Part shown: positions 55,701 to 64,000 of the stretch, one piece after another
Layout: every line of letters starts with the position of its first letter
How positions within the stretch are numbered: position 1 is the stretch's first letter
Origin: Stylonectria norvegica
Taxonomy: Eukaryota; Ascomycota; Sordariomycetes; Hypocreales; Nectriaceae
Direction: 5' to 3'
Assembly (NCBI GenBank): GCA_014621405.1
Contig: JAANBC010000091.1
Span: forward strand, 1-64,000
Length of the DNA stretch: 64,000 nucleotides
Notes under the pieces: model-generated
What the model was told of the DNA's origin: nothing
What the model saw: the letters and a program-made list of their open reading frames with translations, nothing else
The model's database searches: none
Position numbers and translations under genes: made by a program

Positions 55701-58700
55701 TCAGAACACTTGTTCCAGGCACTGATCCAGAACCTGGTAACCCAGCTGGAGATACCCGGACCTCCGAGCATCCCCGGAACTGTTCTTGACTTTGTTGACT
55801 TGCTCTAACAATTTAGTATCGAGAACTGTATCGAGAAGTTGGTCCAAGTATTCGTAGTAGAGTTCCCAGCTGTCTGCATCGTCTATCACTTTCTCCAGCT
55901 GATTATAATCGAAGCACCGCTTCAGCAAGTCTCCATCAACATGCAGCTGCTCCGTAGTTGCTCGAGGCTCGAGATTCGCGCCATCTTCCAGGTTCATTTG
56001 ATGCGTCATGGGACATAGAGCCAGGCTCCTCCGCGCCAGGTTCTGTATGAGACGTAGGAACCTCCAAGCTTCGGCGCCAATCAAGGAAAAGTGTAGTAAC
56101 GAACCGTCAAGGGAGACTCCGAAGATTTCGGCCCCATCGGTGGTGCTATGCAGGCCCTGAAACCTCGTTCGGTCTTGTGCAAGGAGCCATAGCGGACGTG
56201 TACGTCCGCGTCGAAACCTTCGTACCGGTGTTCTCAGAGTCCCTTCAAACAAAACCTCGAATTCATGCCTCTGTTCGCCCCAAGGGATCCATACTCCAGC
56301 AATGTCGCCTCGGACGGTTGACAGGAGGGTTATAGGCCAATTCCTCAGTGGACTCTCAGGATGTGGCCGAGGGCTGGAATCGCCCATTTCGATAAGATGA
56401 GTGGTATACCGCGCCGCTTTATCGCTGTATATAAGCGACATATGCGTGCTCTCCGATTCGACATGAAGATCGATAACTTGCAAAGAATGAGCCGCCGTCA
56501 AGACGCATACCTTGCCGTTCGTAATCCGCAATGAAGTGGCTGGTGAGTCCAACTCATACTGCTTTACCCGCTTCAACTTCTTCTCCCCAAGATCGAGAAC
56601 TTCCCAATGCAAGGAACTGCCAGCGCAAAAGACTAGTCCTTCGGAATTCCCCACAACCGCTCGGATGGGTTGCACGAAGCCCTTCTTCTTATACCTAGTC
56701 CAGTAATTGAGGTGTCGAGTCGCTCCGTTGTCATTTTCGGACTGCTGCTCTGTCACTGATACTATCATCAAGCGACCTTGCAACGTCGTGACGATAATGA
56801 AGGGGAATGTCTTGCCGTCCTTGACATATCTCCACTCGTATAGGCCAAACACCCTGTCCCCCTCACTTCCCAGACCAGATATATACTCAGACTGGCTGCC
56901 GTCCCTATCGGTAGGACTAGAAATTATGGCACCAGAGTCTACATCGACAAACGAAAGTGTCGGGCAATCATGCTTCAGATGCGCAACTACCAGACACTTC
57001 CATGTCTGTGAATATATGACTCTCATTGGTGTTCCGTCTAATGGAATGCTGCGAGGCACGGTCCCAACGTGGGGCCATACGTCTACCAGGAGTATCCTGG
57101 ATCCTTCAAGAAGCATCAGAGACAGGTGATCCCGACTTCCAGAGAGACTTTTTTCTAGGCAGTATGCTGAATGAACAGATGGCGAGGGCATGGAAGAGTC
57201 GTTCGAATCCGTTGCCCAGATATACCTCTTCTTTCTAGGGGGAGGTGAGAAATCCGTCATCACTATGAGGTTGTTGTCACAACATGCGAAGACAGCGTCG
57301 TCTCCATCGAAGGGGCAAGACGCGGCGAAGACGTTGGTAGGTGATATGCCAAGCCGCTCCACATGTAAAACGATTTCGTCGCGTCCGTTAGGGCCTTCTG
57401 TGCATCTAGCTGTAACAACATGGCCACTACGAGTTCCAAAGACAAGCGTCGCGTGGTCATTGCCGTTATCAATGGATATGACGCTGGTAAGTGCGTCTAC
57501 TCCGGATTGCGATTGCGCGGCAGCTGTATCTAAGAACAAGTTAGTTTAGGCCGAAGAAGCACACATGAGCGGCGTCTATCTGCTAACCTTCACTTGTGTC
57601 AACTGACATGCTCATATCTTCGCGGCCTTCGGTAGTATACAACGATACCCACTGCAAGCCATTCACCGTTGAGCCTACCACAACAGCAAGGCTACCGCGA
57701 GACTCGAAAAGGCACAGGCAAGTAACCTCGCCGCGAGAGTCCCATGACCGAAAGTGTGAGATATTCATCTGATCGATCTTCAAAATGTGTATTCTGGAGG
57801 TGTCGCCTTCGTGTGTTGATACAACCACGAAGCCATCCAGGGTAAAGGCATGCTCAGCGACCATATTGCTTACCCCGAAGGTATCATCGTACGAATGCCG
57901 CGCACTAAAGTGACGGTTGGTTAATACAGTCCTCATTTTTCACCATGCCTGTAAAGAGACCCGTATGGAAACAAACTTACCTCTGTAAAGGGGCAATAAG
58001 AGTTATAGCAGTCTCCGTGATCTGCACTATTGTCCCAAATGCGTTCTGGAAAGCATAAATTGTGCGGGAGCCGATATCAAATGCCACGGCTTCGGGCGCA
58101 AGGGCTTCCACTCCAGCAAGGTCAGGTGGAATGTAGAGCACATCGGATGAGTGCGGTAGAGACAAGAGGGCGTAGAAGCCTTTCTCGCGGAGACCTCCTT
58201 TTGGAAACATCCACGATTGGCGAATAGGCTGATGGTATTCGATGTCGATTCCAATCCTAGCATGATAACCCCATCTGAATTCTGTCAGGCTTGACTTTGG
58301 GCCTCGACCAGATGTACAGAAAATCCGGTCCGGCTTGCGCAAACTTTGACTGGTAGTTCCTTTCTTTGAGTTCGGCCCTGAAGATATAGGCTGAGTATCC
58401 CATGAGGAGTTTTCATCGGTTGTGACCAAATCAATGACAGGCGACCAGTTGGGGATAGTCGCCACCTGTATCAGATCACTACGAGCAGGAAGCTGAATGG
58501 ACTGTTAGTCAGGGTTCGGCGTTATAGTAGTAGTCTCATACCTTCCAAACACCTCCAGGGCCCGAATCTCCGCCTATAATCAGCATGTCAGAGAAACGAT
58601 CATAGGCGGTCGTAAAAGCTGTAGTGATGTTGGTGTTGAGGCTTCCGACATTTGTCACAGACGCCATCAGGTCCTTGCAGTCGATCTCGATGTGAATAAT

Positions 58701-60068
58701 GACTCCGTCCTCCCGCGCAACATATATGATGTCCGTCTTCTCGAGATACGCCCTGCGACGGAAAGGCCGAGCCCAAGCGGTCCAGAGAGGCTCGATGGTC
58801 CCGTGGTGCAGCTTGGTCTTACCAGGGGTATCCGTATGCAGTAGGTCAACGGTCGGAGAGCCAGACAAGGTATATTTGACGATACCTATAGAATGTTGCG
58901 ACACGGCAAAGAATGCGGTTTTGAATCTCAGAGGGATTATCAACAGTGGCATTCTGTGCTCATCTGGGAGCCTATTGCCGGGCTTATCTTCGTCAAAAAC
59001 AGCCTTGATTTTATCGCCAATTTCCCATTCATAGGTAGTCACGCGTGAGATGGCATGGCGAACGACAACGAGCAGGAGTATGACATGATAGTCATCTTCG
59101 GGCCGTGGGTGTAAGAATTCGAGTTTGTGGAGGACGCCGTGCATGCTCCTAGTATGGACCGACATGACAGGTTCAAAGGTTCCGTCGGACAAGTACTGGC
59201 TGTTCATCACCTCCATTGACTGTAGTTCAAACACCATGAAGGCATCTGAGGCGGAGGCGGCAACCATGTACCGCGACGTTCGGTCCACAGCCAGATGGTA
59301 GCCAAGATACTTGATGTTGCTGGGATTCTCGTGTCCAGACATGACGAACTGCAATTTGCCCAAGCGTTGGCGCAGAAACAGGAAGACGGCATCTCCAGAT
59401 TCGAGCATGAGTACAAGCAACTGTGGAGGAAGCGGCCGGATGTGAGTCCCATCACCGTTTTCCATGTCTTCCATGAGAGGGGAGTCTTCTGCCTTGATGA
59501 AGATACCAGCATCATCGTCGGTGCCGTCGTGAGGGGATGAGCCCAAGACAACAGCATTTCGGATTCGAAATTCGAAGTCGGTCTTGCGGATGATCTCGCG
59601 AAGTTGTCCGTCGGGTTGTATTTCACTGATTTGGACGAAGCGGTCCTACCAATGTAAGTAAATGAGGAAACCATGTCAGGGGCAATAAGTATGGCGGCCC
59701 AAAACGAAACCCTAGGTAACACACAGTGCTCTATGAGTAGAACAAAGCGATGACCCGCAGGGTAACAGCACGAAGCTGACGAGCGGGAGGGGTAGCGGTT
59801 CGTCAGGCGAGACGGAACGAGACGTAGGAAGACTTACTCCGACGAAGGCAACGTCGTTGTGCGCCGAGGAGCGGATGCGAACAGGGAGAATGTGGTGAAC
59901 GACTGGGCTTTCGACAACAGTCCTCGACAAGATGCCACAGGCGGGAGGTTCGGCGCGAGGAAGTGTAGTGTTGGATTTGGGGACTGTGGATGCCTTCAAT
60001 ATATCTTGAATCCTGACGGTTTGGTTCACCCACTGGCCATTCACCAGGGTGTTCGTCTGCAGATCCAT
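55701..60068 (-). CDS. DDB1/CPSF160-superfamily beta-propeller protein (MMS1-N plus CPSF-A type)
   Basis: Five exons, 60068-59838, 59645-58542, 58492-57981, 57904-57588 and 57529-55701, give 1330 residues. The N-terminal third has the MMS1_N/CPSF-A pattern: LSRTVVESPVVHHILPVRIR, DVAFVGDRFVQISEIQPDGQ, LVLMLESGDAVFLFLRQR, KYLGYHLAVDRTSRYMVAAS, and DIIYVAREDGVIIHIEIDC. The rest is beta-rich throughout, as in the triple propellers of DDB1, CPSF160/Cft1, SF3B3 and Mms1, and ends in a helical CPSF-A-like tail (LYYEYLDQLLDTVLDTKLLE). Proteins of this fold act as adaptors of Cul4-type ubiquitin ligases or in mRNA 3'-end processing. I cannot assign the member: DDB1 (about 1150 residues) and CPSF160 (about 1400) both differ in length, and an Mms1/Rik1-like or "thermotolerance" orthologue is likeliest. 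Confidence 0.78.
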
Positions 60069-60462
60069 GCTGACGGCCTCATAGCATAAAGGGCCGATGC
60101 AAGCTCCAGAAGCGAGTGAGAGTCGAATGGAAGACGCAGATTCTCAGGCGGCAAGAAAATGTCGAGATGCGTGCTACCATGTAGAAGGATGAAGTGATGA
60201 ACTGAGGAGGGCAAGCATCTTAGGCGTGTGTCTCGGTATGGAAATCGGTCTGCCCAATTTGGCGGAGGATGCTAGGCGCGCCAACAGCGACCTAGAAGTT
60301 TCTGACGGCGGCGTCTACCGAGCGGCCAACACCTTAGTTTACCTAGTGCCAGAGCCAACGGGATGGCGGGATGGTGGGTAGGCGGACGGAGCTCCTGAGT
60401 CCTGGTACGTCGCAGATGGAGCTTTGTAGATGGAGTTTCTGGGGTGGCTGAAGATGCTGGAG

Positions 60463-60478
60463 ATGGATGGATGGATGG
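60463..60478. repeat. ATGG tetranucleotide tandem repeat
   Basis: Four perfect adjacent copies of the four-base unit. Confidence 0.75.
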
Positions 60479-60674
60479 TGAAGTGCCAGAGCGTGCTAGA
60501 GCTGCTAGAGCCGCTGAATCTGGACCTGCCCTGGATCTGGATCTACCCTGTGTCTTGACGCCAAGCTCCGGGAAGCAGAGTTTCCGGGATGGGATTAAGG
60601 ATGGGCGTAAGCCTAGAAGAGTGAAGAATGCAAGAAGTCCAAAGGCATGGATCCAAGGAGCTCACGAACTCCTG

Positions 60675-60695
60675 GGCTCTAGGCTCTAGGCTCTA
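60675..60695. repeat. GGCTCTA heptanucleotide tandem repeat
   Basis: Three perfect adjacent copies of a seven-base unit. Confidence 0.8.
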
Positions 60696-62050
60696 ATCTC
60701 GGAGCTGGTCGTCGTCTTCGTGGGAAGGGTGAAGTAGAAAACGCGGGGCGCAGTCGGGATGGCGTTAACTTGAACCCTTGGGTCCAACTGCGGGAATGCC
60801 CTGGATCTGGGAGCTTACAGGGGCCCTAGCTTGCGCTATAGCGGCGGGAGTTACTGTGAACAGGCCACCTTCTAATTGAAGCCCGGGGGATATTCGTGCC
60901 TTCTTACACTTTAAGTTTGCTGCGAAACATCTACATTCAGATTGCCAGAGACAGCAACCTACTCGTACTTCATCTCAATATCCAAGTAGACTTGCTCGCG
61001 TAGCGTTGAAGAGATCTTGCAACATCTCCTACGGAACTCTTATGACTCATCCTGGAAGACTCTGGCAAATTTTGGCTTGCGCCGAGCTTGGCTTGCCCAA
61101 CGACCAACCCCCTGGTTATGTCTCGGTCTTGTGTTACACACCTATTCGATGGCCTTTGTTCCAAGACTCGACTCGGCCACGTTGATACCAACAATAGCAT
61201 GAAAGGATTGGGTGACAATATATGACGAGTAACAACCATACTAACACCCCTTAAGGGAAACCAAGTTTCGTGAGTGTGATGCGCGAGGTGCGATATCATA
61301 GATTGCCTTATTACCTGAGCACGCCCAACATCAACCAAAGGGGGTGGCCCATGAATCAGAGGAATCAGCTAGCAGAGCTCACGAGAGAGGTTCACGATCT
61401 TAGTCACTGCTTTATCATCAAGACACCAATTTGGGCCTTGCAACGGACGACACCAACTATCACCACCCTGGAAACATCCCCCGGTCGGTCCCTGTCCGAA
61501 GTTACCACTAGATTGGTTGAATCATGGATACAATGCGATGACGATCGCCTAGGAGGAGGCTCCGAATATAAGCCAAGAACCCTGACGACTTGTACAAAGT
61601 TGAAAAGGCAACCAATTGGAAGTTTTGGAACTACATAGTACTAGGTGCGGCTGTTCCCCGTTGCATCCCTTGTCTTGATCGCAGTAGATTCGCCTACTGT
61701 ATGCACGGAGATCATTGCAGCAACCCGTCATCCCGTGAATGATTACTCTCAACTGGATGTAGTAACTCAATACCGCACGTAGCATCAAGCAAGGGTGCCC
61801 TCCCGCTTTCAATCGAAGCTTAACAAAGGCAATCGCCCGAGAGTGAGGCACGGTTGTGATACCGAGATGTCCCTCGTGCATTAGGCATTAGGCTAGGATG
61901 GGCCCGATGAGGGTGTGCGCGTGCTATGAAAGTTGTTCACGCAGCCAGTCCAGCAACAGCAATCACCGCCGTGATGAAAAGGAATGAAAATGCATCTCGC
62001 CTCGTGAATCACGAGCACTTGGTTGACCGCTATCTCTAGTCTCTCGTCTC

Positions 62051-62074
62051 CAGTCGCTAGTCACCAGTCGCTAG
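62051..62074. repeat. CAGTCGCTAG direct repeat
   Basis: Two perfect ten-base copies, at 62051-62060 and 62065-62074, separated by four bases, with weaker related copies just upstream. Confidence 0.65.
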
Positions 62075-63553
62075 ATACCATCGTCACTCGGTGTGTCGTG
62101 TCCCTAAACACACAAATGCCGGCCCGGCGGTATGGAAGCCGGCCCTATCCTGCTGAAACGCGTCGTAATAGACTCCCGACTTACACGTTGTTATCTTGAG
62201 CCAAAGCCGCGTTTCGAGGGGCGTCAACATGAAATGAAGGGAGACGAGCCTCCGGCCGAGGGCCAAGCCACCACTCCAAGCTCCAGATCCATCTGCCAAT
62301 TCATGGATGTCGACCAAGCGGAGTGCCACGATTGCAACTCCGGCCTCCCGCAAGATGCTCCTGAGTAGGGACTCCGCAGCAACGGCCCTTGAGACCCGAC
62401 CGTCTGCACGTCGGCGGTCGAGAAGATGTCATGACGTGAAGGCGTCTTATGGAACACGCGTTGACCCCGTTTTCAGGGCTCCATCACACGTCCCAGGTCA
62501 GCTGAAGCGGCGCCAAGGCGTGCAGTCAGTCGGCAGGCTAGCAGTAGTTTCCGTGATGCCGAGTCGACAGATCTGGCAGAGCCATCGACCATGGACCATG
62601 GGCCATGGAGAAGGCCCGGAGCCTTGGAAGCGGGACAGGCCGCCGGGCTGGGATTGGTCTTTTCTTCTGGAGAAACAAGTTAGCCGGCTTCGTCCGATGT
62701 GCCGATGAATGCTGGCGTCGTGGGGGCATGAAACAGTCTTGTCGGTGACTGTGGCTGTGACTGGTGATGGAAACATTTAGTACTACCGGCAATATCCTGA
62801 CAGGGGCATCCCTCCTGAACTTTCTCGGTGAGATTTAGTTGCATGGGTTTATTACATTTGAAGGATAGGGCATATTTTCCTTGTTATTTTGGTACGTACA
62901 GAAAGGCACCATGGGCACCTACTGGACGGTGATATGGCCTCGCTGGTGGGTGGAGATTTGATGATTCGGAAGCGGATCTCGGCGTATGTTACGTAGATCT
63001 GGCCTACCTCTTGTCAGTGGAAGAAGACGATGGATGTTGTACGGGCACTTCTCTTTGAGATGAATGCAATAACGTTCACGACCATCTTCAGAGGGTACGT
63101 TCCAGGTACTTCGTCTTTTCAATCGCAACTATCGAGGGTCCAAGATTCCAACGACCCATGCTCAGCCGAACCAGGATGACCCCTCCTCCAACGTTTCCAA
63201 CGCGCACGCTACATTAGTACATGCTACATTCTGCAAGGCCAAGCAACCCTGGAAGAGTCCACGTCTCGTCTCCCGTCATCTTCACCTCCCCCTTGCAAGC
63301 TGCGCTGCTTGTATCAGATTTCGTGCCAGCACCTCAGTCTTTAATACCTGAGGTAATATTGACCGCACAGCACAGCGCAGCACACAGCAGTACAGCAAGA
63401 AACCCACCGGGTTGAGCTGAACCGTGCCGTGCCCCCAAAGGCCAGGCCGAGCCCATCCCTCTCCGCGGCCATGAAGTGAAAGGCCGGCCCTGCACCAAAG
63501 CCATCAAGTCTCCCGCAAGTCCTCTGCAAGTCGCAAGTCACAAGTCTCCCAAC

Positions 63554-64000
63554 ATGGAGCCTCCTCCACCGCAGCCCGAGCCCGCCGAGACTCGTCCGTC
63601 CGCCGGCCAGCACGAGACCAGCACCAGCATCCGCAGCCGCAGAAGTCACAGCAACGCCAACAGCAACAAGAGCAGTGGTGCCAGTATCAGCGCCAGCAGC
63701 AGCAGCGCAAGCGACGACGTTGACGATGTGCGCGCCTCCTCCACTCAGAAGGCCTTCGACATCCTGGCTGCCTGCAGCAGCAGGGACATTGGCTGGCTCA
63801 AGTCCCTAGCCCAAGCTGAGGGCGGCTTTCTGACTGACGCCTTGCGCAAGAGAGCCTGTACGTTTTAATGGACTACTATTCCCGGTGCTTGCCAAATCCC
63901 CGTGCTTACACGGATGTTCTCACAGGGCCTGTGTTGCTGGGGCTTCCGTCCACTGGTGATGGTGGTGGTGATGGCGATGTCGACAGCGTAGACAGCCGCA
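63554..64000 (+). CDS. GYP8: TBC-domain Rab GTPase-activating protein, N-terminal part (Gyp8-like)
   Basis: Cut by the right edge. Exon 1 is 63554-63857 and exon 2 starts at 63926; the intron has GTACGT and CAG signals and splits the Trp codon of a KRA-WPVLLGL junction. The first 70 residues are Pro-, Ser- and Asn-rich and disordered (SNANSNKSSGASISASSSS). Then FDILAACSSRDIGWLKSLAQ and EGGFLTDALRKRAWPVLLGL match the start of the TBC domain in Gyp8/TBC1D20-type Rab-GAPs, which act on ER-Golgi Ypt GTPases. The catalytic Arg and Gln fingers lie outside the window, so activity cannot be judged. TBC family is likely; the Gyp8 assignment is less certain. Confidence 0.65.

Larger units (their letters stand above)
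60069..63553. other. 3.5-kb gene-free region
   Basis: Divergent promoters of the DDB1/CPSF160-like gene (left) and the TBC gene (right). Open frames such as 61270-61638 and 62307-62708 show no family, intron or codon pattern I trust. Several short tandem repeats are listed separately. A CACAGCA-type repeat lies at about 63366-63395 in the TBC-gene leader. Confidence 0.45.

Noticed and set aside
61270..61638. 122-residue frame in the 60-63.5 kb gap
   Set aside because: No motif, no introns, AT/GC content like its surroundings; not enough to call a gene.
1..64000. Biosynthetic gene cluster, CRISPR array or prophage-like system
   Set aside because: The genes are unrelated eukaryotic housekeeping functions with spliceosomal introns; there is no core biosynthetic enzyme, no spaced direct-repeat array and no phage gene.

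Overview
This window is nuclear DNA of a filamentous ascomycete. Nearly every gene is split by short introns (mostly 50-95 bp) with GTAAGT-like donors, CTAAC-like branch points and YAG acceptors. Gene content also fits: arg2-type N-acetylglutamate synthase, a class VI/VII-like chitin synthase, a fungal complex I subunit, PRC2 subunit EED, HRQ1, NMD2/UPF2 and Hsp88. Gene style suggests Sordariomycetes, probably Hypocreales; that placement is inference.

The left 8 kb is an accessory, decaying zone. It holds the 3' part of a fungal transcription factor whose N-terminus lies off the left edge, a heavily mutated class III aminotransferase resembling dialkylglycine decarboxylase, two adjacent F-box/zinc-ribbon relics, a frameshifted unknown relic, AT-rich DNA that may be transposon debris, and an intact-looking chimera. 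The chimera joins the first part of a 3-hydroxyisobutyrate-dehydrogenase-type Rossmann domain to the C-terminal half of an alkaline ceramidase.

From 8.7 kb on the window is a gene-rich core region. In order: arg2 (+), a Gvp36-like BAR protein (+), an NDUFA5-type complex I subunit (+), RRN11 (+), EED (-), a 6-kb gene-free stretch, a two-PAS-domain protein (+), a Yip4-like Golgi protein (+), a Yrb2-like Ran-binding protein (+), HRQ1 helicase (+), a CAX-type cation exchanger (+), UPF2 (+), a chitin synthase (+), Hsp88/Sse1 (+), eIF5B (-), a DDB1/CPSF160-superfamily protein (-), a 3.5-kb gap, and the start of a TBC-domain Rab-GAP (+) cut by the right edge.

These are independent housekeeping genes, not a pathway cluster or operon. 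I rebuilt exon structures by hand from splice signals, reading-frame continuity and family fit. I saw no tRNA, rRNA, CRISPR array or intact transposon. The strongest leads are the chimeric gene, the documented pseudogene cluster, a stop-free in-frame intron in Hsp88, two GC-AG introns and a 21-nt microexon, and the apparent absence of the arginine attenuator peptide upstream of arg2.
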